Positions 42,380 through 50,668 of a DNA stretch of 54,973 nt are shown piece by piece. Position numbers and translations under genes: made by a program. Below the pieces are notes generated by a model that did no database searches, was not told the origin of the DNA, and saw only the letters and a list, made by a program, of their open reading frames with translations. Position 1 is the first letter of the stretch. Each line of letters opens with the position of its first letter. This DNA comes from Rossellomorea orangium (GTDB lineage: Bacteria > Bacillota > Bacilli > Bacillales > Bacillaceae_B), in NCBI RefSeq assembly GCF_019334305.1, contig NZ_JAHWGH010000021.1, positions 1 to 54,973 of the forward strand. The letters run 5' to 3'.

Positions 42380-42730
42380 CTATCCTTCCACCAACTCAAC
42401 GATCTCTCCATCAGGACCGAAGAAAAAGGCCACTTTCCAGCTATTTTCAAGAAGGAGGGGGCCTTCCACAGGGAGTAACCCCTTCTCTTTTAATAATTCA
42501 ATTTCTCTTTCAAGATCGGAAACTTCCAACGCTATATGAAGGAATGTACATTTGCTTTCCGCTCGTGGATCCTCAATAAGCTCCAAACGACAGTCTCCCT
42601 TTCTCAAAAAAAGGATGTTTTCACTTCCCCATCTGAACTTCAGCTCTTCTTCATAGCCGAAATACGTTTGGTAGAATTTCTTCGATGTCTGTAAGTTCTT
42701 CACGTTTATCCCGATATGATGTAGTTTCAT
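42380..42730 (-). CDS. VOC (glyoxalase/bleomycin-resistance fold) family protein
   Basis: The 116-residue single VOC domain is built from two beta-alpha-beta-beta-beta halves. It has MKLHHIGINVKNLQTSKKFY with a metal-type His (residue 4-5), CRLELIEDP near 53, FLHIALEVSDLEREIELLKE near 70 and the ending FFGPDGEIVELVE with the last Glu ligand. The substrate is unknown. It is 11 bp downstream of the QueA-like gene, so it is the third gene of a SDR-QueA-like-VOC operon. AAGGAG precedes ATG 42730. Confidence 0.88.
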   Translation of the reverse strand: MKLHHIGINVKNLQTSKKFYQTYFGYEEELKFRWGSENILFLRKGDCRLELIEDPRAESKCTFLHIALEVSDLEREIELLKEKGLLPVEGPLLLENSWKVAFFFGPDGEIVELVEG

Positions 42731-42741
42731 CTTTTGTCTCC

Positions 42742-43761
42742 TTACAAAATGAGGTTCATATCACCGAACTCATGCCATTTATAGTTTTTATCAAGGGCTG
42801 TCTGATAGGCATCCTTCAATCTTTCCTCAGAAATGAACGCCTTTAAGAGATCCAAATGACTCGCTTCCGGTTCGTGAAGCCCTGTAATGAGTCCGTCTAC
42901 GATGCGGAGGGGTGTGTCACCGGAAATGTATAGATTCGTTATGCCTTCAGCGGGCTGAAGCTGCCCATATGCAGTCATCACCGTTTCAAGAGCACGAACA
43001 ACCGTCGTTCCCACTGCGATCAGTCTTTTCCCCCGATTCTTTGCACGGAGGATTTCAATCACTGCTTCAGAACCGATAAGATAGTCTTCCGGGTGGTTTC
43101 GGGGGTGTGGCCATTGATCACTTCCATAGTAGCTTAAACCTGCATGGAGCTGTATGAACCCAATGCCGACACCTTTATCCTGTAAATCTTGCAACAATCT
43201 CCATGTAAAGGCCCTTCCGGCAGAAGCCATCTCAACGGAACCTGGAACAGACCCATAGACGTTCTGATAAAAATCAAGCGGCCACGGGTCATGAATATAC
43301 TCATAACGGACAGGCTCCCCGTACTTGAAAATGAAATCCATCAGCTCACTGCCACTCCTGTTAAATTCCAATTGTATAAGCGGTCTTTCACTTCCTTCCC
43401 CCTTCACACGGCCCGTTACACCTTGCGGAAATTCGATGTGTTTCCCTGCCTGATGAAAATCTCCGAGCACAAGGGCTTCCCACGTGTTTTTCGCTCTTCT
43501 TCTAGAAAGACGGACTTCAACATTCCGGTTTCCCTGTTTTCCTTTGAGGGACGCGGGAAGGGTCCTGCTATTATTCAAAACAAGAACATCTCCCTCATCC
43601 AGATAATCAGGCAGCCTTTTAAAGGTTGAATGATCACACTTGCCAGTTTCCCGGTTCAACACCATCAGCTTTACATCATCTCTCTCCAACCCTTGAAGCT
43701 CGATTGGTGTCGTGGCGTTCAACCGGGATGGAATATGGAATGCACGAGCCGATTCATTCAT
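42742..43761 (-). CDS. QueA-like paralogue (SAM:tRNA ribosyltransferase-isomerase family)
   Basis: The 339-residue protein has the QueA fold: DVKLMVLNRETGKCDHSTFK, YLDEGDVLVLNNSRTLPASL near residue 55, RLIAVGTTVVRALETV near 240 and LYISGDTPLRIVDGLITGLH near 270. Several QueA-specific motifs are altered. PTAGLHFT reads ASAGRAFT, and HVGLGTFRPV reads HAGLSYYGSD. No other tRNA-modification genes are near, so it may be a paralogue with a changed role. The frame is open to 43911, but ATG 43761 overlaps the SDR stop (ATGAATGA) and has GGGGTGG upstream. Confidence 0.82.
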   Translation of the reverse strand: MNESARAFHIPSRLNATTPIELQGLERDDVKLMVLNRETGKCDHSTFKRLPDYLDEGDVLVLNNSRTLPASLKGKQGNRNVEVRLSRRRAKNTWEALVLGDFHQAGKHIEFPQGVTGRVKGEGSERPLIQLEFNRSGSELMDFIFKYGEPVRYEYIHDPWPLDFYQNVYGSVPGSVEMASAGRAFTWRLLQDLQDKGVGIGFIQLHAGLSYYGSDQWPHPRNHPEDYLIGSEAVIEILRAKNRGKRLIAVGTTVVRALETVMTAYGQLQPAEGITNLYISGDTPLRIVDGLITGLHEPEASHLDLLKAFISEERLKDAYQTALDKNYKWHEFGDMNLIL

Positions 43762-44488
43762 GACCGCCACCCCGCTTCCACTGGAATTCCTGAGCTTCAA
43801 ACCGCTTTCCGCTCTCACCCTTCGAAGCATCCGACGCCAAGTACAGAAAGACATCAAGGTGATCCTGTGGACCTGCCAAGGGGTAATCACAATCCGGGAC
43901 TGCTCTGTCATGCATCTCCGTATCCATCTCCCCCGGATCCACCATATTCATCCTTACTCCTGTATCACCCAGCTCATCCGCCCACGTCCCAGTCAGGCCC
44001 TCAACCGCAAATTTCGAAATGCCGTACGCACCCCACTCTGCAAAACCTGTTCGACCCGCTTCAGACGTTAGATTAACGATTGAACCTCTTCCTCTGCTTA
44101 TCATGCCGGGAAGCACTCTCTTCGTGACTAGAAAAGGATTAAGTGTATTGATCCTTAACACTTCAAGGAACGATTCCTCGGGATAGTCCACCAACAGACG
44201 GGGACCAGGACCAAACACAGAAGCGTTATTAAATAATACGTCTACACTTCCCCACGCTTCTTCTGTTACCGACACGAAACGATCAACATCCCTGGCATCG
44301 GAAACATCCGCCTCTAAAGCCACCACTTCCGCCCCCATCACCCTCAATTCTTTCTCCACTTCCTTAAGCGGCCCGAGGTTTCGCGCACAGATGGCCACTT
44401 TTGCACCTTCTTCAGCGAACTTTATGGCCAATGCCCTCCCCAAGCCTTTTGAAGCACCTGTAATCATGACTACTTTGTTCTCAAACAT
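43754..44488 (-). CDS. Short-chain dehydrogenase/reductase
   Basis: This is a 244-residue classical SDR. It has the cofactor motif TGASKGLGRALAIKF near residue 10, with ICARN after beta-2 suggesting NADPH, and NNASVFGPGP in place of NNAG near 90. Catalytic residues are Ser in IVNLTSEAGRTGF and YGISK near 155. A reductase acting on an unknown carbonyl is expected. AAAGGGG is 7 bases before ATG 44488; ATG 44494 is too close. Its stop overlaps the next gene by 8 bp, so the two are translationally coupled. Confidence 0.88.
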   Translation of the reverse strand: MFENKVVMITGASKGLGRALAIKFAEEGAKVAICARNLGPLKEVEKELRVMGAEVVALEADVSDARDVDRFVSVTEEAWGSVDVLFNNASVFGPGPRLLVDYPEESFLEVLRINTLNPFLVTKRVLPGMISRGRGSIVNLTSEAGRTGFAEWGAYGISKFAVEGLTGTWADELGDTGVRMNMVDPGEMDTEMHDRAVPDCDYPLAGPQDHLDVFLYLASDASKGESGKRFEAQEFQWKRGGGHE

Positions 44489-44665
44489 GTTCATACCCCT
44501 TTCATGTTTCTTGATACTCCCATCTTATGAAAAAAACGAAGCCGGCAAATCGTCTATTCGGAGTCGAATACTCTAGAAAATTAGATGTAGCACACTCTCA
44601 GCCTTTTGATGTACGCTATATAAAAACACGAACATTAAGACTGGAAAAATACTTTATATTCGTGT

Positions 44666-44671
44666 TATAAT
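44666..44671 (+). promoter_or_regulatory. -10 element of the folD promoter
   Basis: TATAAT lies about 20 bp before the riboswitch aptamer. No good -35 is seen at the expected distance (weak CTGGAA at 44641). Confidence 0.5.
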
Positions 44672-44690
44672 GAGTTTGAAAATAAATAAA

Positions 44691-44773
44691 GCAGTGACTG
44701 GCGAAAATGTGGAATCAACCACAAGGGAGCTGCGAATCTTATTATATTTAGCCATTAGCCGTTCGCCTGGGCA
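44691..44773 (+). promoter_or_regulatory. ZTP riboswitch (pfl motif) of folD
   Basis: The leader contains the two conserved parts of the pfl/ZTP aptamer. The 5' part is GTGACTGGCG, GTGG/CCAC and GGGAGC, and the 3' part is CCGTTCGCCTGGGCA. They are joined by a variable AT-rich linker. ZTP/ZMP signals 10-formyl-THF shortage and switches on one-carbon genes. folD follows directly, which is a known context. Confidence 0.88.
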
Positions 44774-44805
44774 GAAGGCAAGGGGATACCCTTGTCTTCT
44801 TTTAC
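44774..44805 (+). terminator. Expression-platform terminator of the ZTP riboswitch
   Basis: AGAAGGCAAGGG pairs with CCCTTGTCTTCT and is followed by TTTTA. Its 5' side overlaps the end of the aptamer, so ligand binding should prevent it from forming. Confidence 0.8.
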
Positions 44806-44825
44806 TATTATCAGGAGGGATTGCA

Positions 44826-45680
44826 GTGGAACCAATAGTATTAGACGGTAAACTTGTTGCATCTGAGGTCAAGGAAAGCCTGAAATCGAGAGTCGAAGGA
44901 TTAAAGGAGAAGGGAATCACCCCTTGTCTAGCCACCGTGCTGGTTGGAGATGATCCATCTTCTGCTACGTATGTGAAGATGAAAGGGAATGCGTGCGCGA
45001 AAATTGGAATGGAGTCTCGACGAATCCATCTTCCAAAAGAAACGACAACGAATGAACTCCTGGACATGATTCAGGAGCTGAATGATGACTCTTCCGTTCA
45101 CGGGATCCTCCTGCAGCACCCGGTTCCCCATCACATCGACGAACGTGCTGCCTTTGAAGCGATTTCCATCGAAAAGGACGTGGATGGTGTCACAAGCCAC
45201 GGGTTTGGTCAAAATTCGTTGGGATTCGGTGAGTATCCATCCTGTACTCCAGCAGCGATCATGAGCATCATCGATTACTATGATGTCACTCTTGAAGGAA
45301 AACACGCTGTCGTCGTTGGAAGAAGCCCGATCCTTGGAAAGCCTGTTTCCATGATGTTATTGAACCGCAATGCTACGGTGACAACATGCCATTCTTATAC
45401 AGAAAACCTGCCTGACATTCTTGCATCTGCCGACATTGTCGTCGCTGCCGTCGGTAAACCGAATTTCATTCAAGGGAACTGGATCAAAGAAGGTGCCGTC
45501 GTACTTGATGCAGGATATAACAAAGGGAACGTCGGGGACATCGATTACGAGGCTTGCTATGAAAAAGCAGGTGCCATCACACCGGTTCCTGGTGGAGTAG
45601 GTCCTGTGACGATTTCCATGTTGTTAAAACAAACCGTTGATTCCGCCGAAAAATATGGATGTGTGCCACAAAACGCATAG
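44826..45680 (+). CDS. folD: Methylene-THF dehydrogenase / methenyl-THF cyclohydrolase
   Basis: FolD interconverts 5,10-methylene-, 5,10-methenyl- and 10-formyl-THF with NADP. The 284-residue protein shows the catalytic Lys region TYVKMKGNACAKIGM near residue 50, DSSVHGILLQHPVPHHID near 90 (QLPLP is more usual) and the NADP site VVVGRSPILGKPVSMMLL near 165. The C-terminal AITPVPGGVGPVTISMLL is diagnostic. The start is GTG 44826 with AGGAGGG 6 bases upstream. A ZTP riboswitch and terminator precede it. Confidence 0.95.
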   Translation: MEPIVLDGKLVASEVKESLKSRVEGLKEKGITPCLATVLVGDDPSSATYVKMKGNACAKIGMESRRIHLPKETTTNELLDMIQELNDDSSVHGILLQHPVPHHIDERAAFEAISIEKDVDGVTSHGFGQNSLGFGEYPSCTPAAIMSIIDYYDVTLEGKHAVVVGRSPILGKPVSMMLLNRNATVTTCHSYTENLPDILASADIVVAAVGKPNFIQGNWIKEGAVVLDAGYNKGNVGDIDYEACYEKAGAITPVPGGVGPVTISMLLKQTVDSAEKYGCVPQNA

Positions 45681-45687
45681 ATGAATG

Positions 45688-45721
45688 AGACTGACTCTAT
45701 TCCAAGGGTCAGTCTTTTTTT
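45688..45721 (+). terminator. Intrinsic terminator of folD
   Basis: AGACTGACTC pairs with GGGTCAGTCT and is followed by TTTTTTT. Confidence 0.9.
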
Positions 45722-45793
45722 ACTGTTCAGCACTTATTTTTTCTGAATTTCAGGAGAAAATGGTAAGGACTCGAATCGTAAAGGAGCGTTCAA

Positions 45794-47335
45794 ATGGACT
45801 CACAACATCATAATGCTTTTTCCAAAACGCCTGAGCCCTATTGGAGGGAGAGTGCTAAGCTTCCACTGTTTAAAAAGCTTGAACAGAATGTGAAAGTGGA
45901 CGTGACCGTTGTCGGAGGCGGCATCGCCGGAATCACCACGGCTTACCTCTTGGCCAAAGGCGGCAAAAAGGTGGCGCTCATCGACGCTGATCACTTATTG
46001 AACGGCACGACGGGACATACAACGGCGAAAATTTCCGCACAGCATGGACTGATCTATGATGAACTCATCCAGCATTTCGGAGAGGAATTCGCAAAGAAAT
46101 ATTACCAGTCTCAAACGAAAGCCATTCAGTTTATCCAGGACACGATTACAAATGAACATATCGAGTGTCATTTTTCAGAACAAGATGCTTACGTTTATGC
46201 TACAACTGATCACTATGCAGATAAGGTCCAGAAAGAACATGAGGCTTATCAAAAGCTGGGGATCAACGGGGACATCATGGAGAATATCCCCCTCGACCTT
46301 ACCATCAAAAATGCATTAGTGATGAAGAACCAGGCACAGTTCCACCCATTGAAATACCTTAAAGCCCTCATTGACTCTTTCACAGGGATGGGTGGGCAGA
46401 TCTATGAAGGAACCATGGCAAAGACCATCAATGAGGGAGACAGCACACAGGTCGTGACAGAAGACGGTTATCACCTCGACAGCGAATACGTCGTCATTTG
46501 CTCTCACTTCCCCTTCTATGATGGAATGGGGTTTTACTACACGAAGATGCATGCAGAGCGTTCGTATATTCTCGGGGTGAAGGCACAAAAGGATTACCCG
46601 GGAGGAATGTATATTAGTGCAGAAGACCCTACCCGTTCCTTGCGTTACGAAGAAGATGAAAATGGGGAAAAGCTCATCCTCATCGGCGGGGATAAACATA
46701 AAACCGGACAGGGTAAAGATACAATGGAGCACTACAAGGCATTACAGGCATTCGCTGAGGAAGTGGTTGGTGTAGAGGAAGTCCGCTACCGCTGGTCGGC
46801 ACAGGATCTCATCACCCTGGATAAAGTACCCTACATCGGCAAACTGACGGAGAAACATCCGGCCATCTTTGTCGCCACAGGGTTTAACAAATGGGGTATG
46901 ACTTCCGGCACTCTCGCCGGACAGATTCTTTCCGATCAGATCCTGGGAAATCATCACATCTATGCCGACGTGTACTCGCCTTCCAGGTTTGTGGCGGATC
47001 CGAGCATCAAACATTTCTTCAAAGAGAATCTGAATGTTGCGGGCGAGCTTATAAAAGGAAAATTGCAGGTACTCTCCAAGAAACCTGAAGAACTCCAAAA
47101 AGGGGAAGGCGATGTCGTCAACGTGAATGGCCGCCGCTGCGGTGGCTTCAGGGATGAAAACGGAGAGCTTCACATCGTGGATACCACCTGTACCCACCTC
47201 GGCTGCGAAACGGAATGGAATCACGGAGACCACACCTGGGACTGCCCTTGTCACGGCTCCCGCTTCTCCATAGACGGAGAAGTCATCGAAGGTCCCGCCA
47301 AAAAGCCCCTCAAGAAAATTGATCTAAACGATTGA
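45794..47335 (+). CDS. yhfW: FAD-dependent oxidoreductase with C-terminal Rieske domain
   Basis: The 513-residue fusion begins with a DAO-type FAD domain: VTVVGGGIAGITTAYLLAKG near residue 37, TTGHTTAKISAQHG near 73, and a late FAD contact PAIFVATGFNKWGMTSGTLA near 355. The Rieske 2Fe-2S domain has CTHLGC near residue 470 and CPCHGS near 488, giving the Cys/His ligand set. It matches B. subtilis YhfW in length and layout. The substrate is unknown; an oxidative demethylase-type activity is possible. AAGGAG precedes ATG 45794. Confidence 0.92.
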   Translation: MDSQHHNAFSKTPEPYWRESAKLPLFKKLEQNVKVDVTVVGGGIAGITTAYLLAKGGKKVALIDADHLLNGTTGHTTAKISAQHGLIYDELIQHFGEEFAKKYYQSQTKAIQFIQDTITNEHIECHFSEQDAYVYATTDHYADKVQKEHEAYQKLGINGDIMENIPLDLTIKNALVMKNQAQFHPLKYLKALIDSFTGMGGQIYEGTMAKTINEGDSTQVVTEDGYHLDSEYVVICSHFPFYDGMGFYYTKMHAERSYILGVKAQKDYPGGMYISAEDPTRSLRYEEDENGEKLILIGGDKHKTGQGKDTMEHYKALQAFAEEVVGVEEVRYRWSAQDLITLDKVPYIGKLTEKHPAIFVATGFNKWGMTSGTLAGQILSDQILGNHHIYADVYSPSRFVADPSIKHFFKENLNVAGELIKGKLQVLSKKPEELQKGEGDVVNVNGRRCGGFRDENGELHIVDTTCTHLGCETEWNHGDHTWDCPCHGSRFSIDGEVIEGPAKKPLKKIDLND

Positions 47336-47347
47336 GGGACGGACCTC
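47334..47347. repeat. Short repeated word GAGGGACGGACCTC
   Basis: An exact copy begins inside the yhfW stop codon (TGA). It is the same word as at 19850 and the complement of those at 393 and 1448. Confidence 0.7.
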
Positions 47348-47487
47348 CATCAGGTTTGTCGAATATAGCCCGGGAAATAAACAGAACAAAAAAGATATTT
47401 GACATATTTTGTCGCAATGTACGGAAGAATATTTCCCTGTTTTCTCCCCACACTATGAATGAGCTACAATTTTGGGAGGGATTCTGA

Positions 47488-47622
47488 ATGGGCCGTACAA
47501 AAAAAGGAAACCGCAATGCTCAAAGCAATACCAATGCAAAAAAGGGAAATCGCACAAGTTCTGAATTGGTGGAATTCACAACAGGACAGGTAGATCCAAA
47601 GAAAAATCGAACAGAGGATTAG
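47488..47622 (+). CDS. Small basic hydrophilic protein, spore-protein-like
   Basis: The 44-residue protein begins MGRTKKGNRNAQSNTNAKKG and is very rich in Asn, Lys, Gly, Thr and Arg. It has a short conserved-looking middle, SSELVEFTTGQ, no membrane helix and no cysteine. The composition is like the minor acid-soluble spore proteins, but I do not recognise the family. GGGAGGG lies 7 bases before ATG 47488, and a strong terminator follows, so it is a real transcription unit. Confidence 0.65.
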   Translation: MGRTKKGNRNAQSNTNAKKGNRTSSELVEFTTGQVDPKKNRTED

Positions 47623-47641
47623 TAACCATCCGCTATACGCT

Positions 47642-47676
47642 AATAACCGGATCATTGCTTCCGGTTATTTTTATTT
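47642..47676 (+). terminator. Terminator of the small basic protein gene
   Basis: AATAACCGGA pairs with TCCGGTTATT and is followed by TTTATTTTT. Confidence 0.9.
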
Positions 47677-47744
47677 TTATAAAGGATTCCCTCCGTTCAT
47701 CCCGAAATCATTAATGGAGATGATGATTTTTGGGGGAATGGAAA

Positions 47745-48266
47745 ATGAACGAACATATGCTGTTTCAACAAATGGAATTTATCCGGATGCGTACACTGGC
47801 TGTGGTGGATGCGACATCCGAACACATGGCGGATGAAGTCCCTGAAGGATTTAGAAATTCAATTCGATGGAACCTGGGTCATATCTTATTATCACAGGAA
47901 AATCTTCTTTATTCCTTCGTAGGAGAAACTGATCGTCTATCGCTTCCACCTGAATATAGAGAACTATTCGGGTTCAATACCAGCCATAAAACCTGGGATT
48001 CCGTTACGCCTCCTACAATGAGTGAACTTCGAGAAAGACTGGAAGCCCAACCGTTACGGATCAAAGAGACGTTCTCAGCCCGTTTAGATGAAACGGGGGA
48101 TAAACCGTTTGTACTTGGTGAACATACGACATTGACCACGTTAGGAGAAGTTCTCTCCTTTACGAATTGGCATGAAGGGTTACATCAAGGAACCATTACA
48201 GCCATTAAACGTGTACAAGGAATTGAAAATCTCTGGGAGAAGGTTGAAGAGAGAGTAAAAAAATAA
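47745..48266 (+). CDS. DinB family protein
   Basis: The 173-residue four-helix bundle protein is of the DinB/YfiT metal-binding superfamily. The three-His metal site can be placed: His in SIRWNLGHILLSQENLL near residue 45, and two in NWHEGLHQGTITAIKR near 147. Family members include bacillithiol S-transferases and DNA-damage-induced proteins; which applies here cannot be read. The frame opens at TTG 47730. ATG 47745, with GGGGG 8 bases upstream, is preferred. Confidence 0.85.
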   Translation: MNEHMLFQQMEFIRMRTLAVVDATSEHMADEVPEGFRNSIRWNLGHILLSQENLLYSFVGETDRLSLPPEYRELFGFNTSHKTWDSVTPPTMSELRERLEAQPLRIKETFSARLDETGDKPFVLGEHTTLTTLGEVLSFTNWHEGLHQGTITAIKRVQGIENLWEKVEERVKK

Positions 48267-48311
48267 GGCTGTTTTCGTATACATTGTTGCTTTTGGATGT
48301 AGTGAGTGGCG

Positions 48312-48435
48312 GTTGATTTCCGCTACAGGTGCTCGACTCCTGCGGGAAACGGGCGTGCCGAGACCCCGGAAGCGGTTTTTGCTGAGGAGGCTCGGCTGAA
48401 CGTCCGTGGAAAGCGGAGCAGTTCCCTTCACCCTC
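48312..48435. repeat. Dispersed GC-rich palindromic repeat, copy 5
   Basis: It begins GTTGATTTCCGCTACAGG and contains CTCGACTCCTGCGGGAAACG, GAGACCCCGGAAGCGG and GAGGAGGCTCGGC. It ends in GCAGTTCCCTTCACCCTC rather than AATCAAC, sharing this end with the copy at 1-64. Confidence 0.85.
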
Positions 48436-48515
48436 CTGCACCACACCTTAAATGACAGAGCATCGTAAATCTTAGTTTGTATGCGAATAGCAACAATCTT
48501 TGGGAAAACAGCCAA

Positions 48516-48561
48516 AAATAAATAGATGTCGGCTTACTTATAGGCCGACATCTATTTATTT
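48516..48561. terminator. Terminator of msrAB
   Basis: AAATAAATAGATGTCGGC and GCCGACATCTATTTATTT are perfect 18-bp arms. The msrAB stop codon lies inside the right arm. Confidence 0.9.
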
Positions 48562-49494
48562 ACCATGAAACAACAATAGAAAATCTCCATACCCTTCTTC
48601 TTCAAGCCTTTCTTTCGGAATAAAACGCAACGAAGCAGAATTGATACAGTAGCGAAGCCCTTTGGGACCCGGGCCGTCCGTGAATACATGACCAAGATGC
48701 GAATCGGCTTCCCTGCTCCTGACTTCCACCCGGGTTGAACGATGGGAAAGATCGTATCGCTCGTTGACGCTTGCATCCATGACCGGCTTTGTAAAGCTCG
48801 GCCAGCCACAGCCACTGTCATACTGATCTTTCGAAGTGAATAGCGGCTCCCCTGATACGATGTCCACATATAACCCTTCTTCCTTGTTATCCCAGTATGC
48901 GTTTTCGTAAGGTGGCTCGGTTCCATCTTCCTGTGTCACGTAATATTGCAAGTCCGTCAGCTGTCCTTTTAGATAAGACCGGTCTTTGGGCCAATACTTC
49001 TTCAAAAAATCTTCTCTGCTTCGCTTATACAAAGCATACCGGAAAGCGTTTTTCTTGTGGAATTCCTGGTGATATTCTTCCGCTCGATAAAACGCGCTGG
49101 CAGGAAGGATTTCTGTCACGATGGGATCTAAAAATATTCCACTTCGCTCTAATTCTTCCTTAGATATTTCCGCCAGCCTTTTTTGAGTGTCATTATGATA
49201 AAAAATCGCCGTACGATATGAACTTCCCCGATCTTTAAACTGCCCGTCGGGATCGGTGGGGTCAATTTGTTTCCAGTAAAGGTCAAGGAGTTTCTCATAT
49301 GAAAATAAAACAGGATCAAACGTAATCTGCACCGCTTCATAATGCCCTGTTGAGCCTGATGTCACATCTTTATAGGATGGATCTTCTGATTCCCCTCCCG
49401 TATACCCGGAAACGATCCCTTCAATTCCTTCTTGATTCTCAAAGGGTTCCACCATACACCAAAAGCAGCCTCCGGCAAACGTTGCTTTCTCCAT
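48556..49494 (-). CDS. msrAB: Bifunctional peptide methionine sulfoxide reductase MsrA/MsrB
   Basis: The fused enzyme reduces both S- and R-epimers of methionine sulfoxide in oxidised proteins. It is 312 residues. The MsrA part (about 1-160) starts [14 protein letters not shown] with the catalytic Cys in GCFWC, and continues [12 protein letters not shown]. The MsrB part (about 170-312) has [13 protein letters not shown] near 235, [20 protein letters not shown] near 270 and the catalytic Cys in [17 protein letters not shown] precedes ATG 49494. A parS-like palindrome lies in its leader. Confidence 0.95.
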   Translation of the reverse strand: MEKATFAGGCFWCMVEPFENQEGIEGIVSGYTGGESEDPSYKDVTSGSTGHYEAVQITFDPVLFSYEKLLDLYWKQIDPTDPDGQFKDRGSSYRTAIFYHNDTQKRLAEISKEELERSGIFLDPIVTEILPASAFYRAEEYHQEFHKKNAFRYALYKRSREDFLKKYWPKDRSYLKGQLTDLQYYVTQEDGTEPPYENAYWDNKEEGLYVDIVSGEPLFTSKDQYDSGCGWPSFTKPVMDASVNERYDLSHRSTRVEVRSREADSHLGHVFTDGPGPKGLRYCINSASLRFIPKERLEEEGYGDFLLLFHGK

Positions 49495-49508
49495 TTCATC
49501 ATTCCTTT

Positions 49509-49524
49509 CGTTTCACGTGAAACA
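49509..49524. other. parS-like site, 15 of 16 matches
   Basis: CGTTTCACGTGAAACA differs from the ParB consensus palindrome only in the first base. It lies between the CHY-zinc gene and msrAB, in the msrAB leader. Confidence 0.75.
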
Positions 49525-49534
49525 TATTTTGACC

Positions 49535-49864
49535 TCACCCTTGAAAATACAGGTGATAGTGATTTTGACACCCTGGGTTAAAGGAAGACCGGCAATGAGG
49601 ACAGACCGATTGACAATTCATATATTGTAAAATGGTTAACTCATTCTTGCATTCTCCGCAAAGAACCGCTTTCGTATTCCATTCCTCCGGGGACCATAGA
49701 ACGGGATCATGATCAGCGATTTCTTCATGGCATGTATGACAAGGATAATAGGTATTACAGCATTTAAATTTAATGGCGATAATATCCTTCTGCGTTCTAT
49801 AATGCTTACATTTTGTTTTAGAATCTACATCTACGCCAGATACCGGAATCAACTTTTCAGTCAT
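49535..49864 (-). CDS. CHY-type zinc finger protein
   Basis: The 109-residue protein contains the CHY zinc-finger ligand set: CKHY (near residue 19), CCNTYYPCHTCHEE (near 35), CGECKNEL (near 70), and CPHCRSSFNPGCQNHYHLYF at the C-terminus. Several zinc ions are expected. The bacterial family has no defined role; eukaryotic CHY domains occur in ubiquitin ligases. GGGAGG precedes ATG 49864. It is 40 bp upstream of msrAB on the same strand, so co-transcription is possible. Confidence 0.87.
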   Translation of the reverse strand: MTEKLIPVSGVDVDSKTKCKHYRTQKDIIAIKFKCCNTYYPCHTCHEEIADHDPVLWSPEEWNTKAVLCGECKNELTILQYMNCQSVCPHCRSSFNPGCQNHYHLYFQG

Positions 49865-50002
49865 GTTCTTCCTCCCTAATGAGTATGTAGTAGCTTTCGA
49901 TATTCATTGTTCGTATTCCTACCAAGATCTAAAATGAATAACTAGTCTAATGATCTAACTGTACTATACAATGAATAATAAGAGAAAGGGAGGGGAAGAT
50001 TC

Positions 50003-50617
50003 TTGAAGGTAATCGTATTCGGAGCAACCGGCGGTACAGGTAATGAAGTCATCAAGCAAGCTTTGGCTGATGGCCATGAAATCACAGCTTTTGTAAGAAA
50101 CCCATCTAAACTAAATGGAGATCACCCACTATTAACCACTATTCAGGGGGATGCTTTAAACGCTAAAGAAGTGGAAGGGGCATTAGCGGGACAGGAAGCC
50201 GTCATATCCTGTCTGGGTTCGGATGGACTGAAGGAAACAACCGTCCTTACCGCGATGACAAAGAATATCCTGACAGCCATGAACACCCATCATATTGATC
50301 GCATCGCATACGTTGCATCTGCAGGGATTCACAAAGAAATACCCGGCATTCAGGGTAAGCTTGCACAATTCATCCTGCGCAATGTATTGAGGGACCATAG
50401 AAATGCGGTAGAAGAAATAAAGAAACATAACGTTCGATACACGATTGCAAGACCTATGCAATTGACCACCCAGCCACTGTCAAAGACGTATCGACAAGAT
50501 CCAGATTCGATCCCGGACAAAGGCCGTAAAATAGGACGTGCAGATGTCGCTCACTTTCTAATACAAAGTCTCCTTCAAGAGAAACACATCAATGAATCCA
50601 TTGGCTTAGCTTACTGA
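50003..50617 (+). CDS. NAD(P)-binding oxidoreductase (atypical SDR, NmrA-like)
   Basis: The 204-residue protein starts with a Rossmann motif VIVFGATGGTGNEVIKQAL, followed by ITAFVRNPSKL, the usual NADP-binding Arg position. VISCLGSDG and IAYVASAGIHKEIPG follow. It resembles the atypical SDR5 / flavin reductase-like group, which often lacks the YxxxK motif. The start is TTG 50003 with GGGAGGGG 8 bases upstream. The substrate is unknown. Confidence 0.85.
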   Translation: MKVIVFGATGGTGNEVIKQALADGHEITAFVRNPSKLNGDHPLLTTIQGDALNAKEVEGALAGQEAVISCLGSDGLKETTVLTAMTKNILTAMNTHHIDRIAYVASAGIHKEIPGIQGKLAQFILRNVLRDHRNAVEEIKKHNVRYTIARPMQLTTQPLSKTYRQDPDSIPDKGRKIGRADVAHFLIQSLLQEKHINESIGLAY

Positions 50618-50623
50618 AAAGGT

Positions 50624-50664
50624 AAAAAAGAGGCTCGGCATTCGTCCATATGCCAGCCCCTTCT
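50624..50664. terminator. Bidirectional terminator between oxidoreductase and HAD genes
   Basis: GAGGCTCGGCAT pairs with ATGCCAGCCCC. The minus strand ends in CTCTTTTTT, which suits the HAD gene best. Confidence 0.75.
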
Positions 50665-50668
50665 ATAA

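Noticed and set aside
42161..42478. Plus-strand 105-codon frame with heptad-like GW-I repeats
   Set aside because: The periodic peptide is simply the 21-bp DNA array in frame. There is no ribosome site, the frame runs antisense into the VOC gene, and spacers show no coding constraint by eye.
44654..45067. Minus-strand frame of 137 codons opposite the folD leader
   Set aside because: It is antisense to the riboswitch and folD, with no ribosome site and a low-quality composition.
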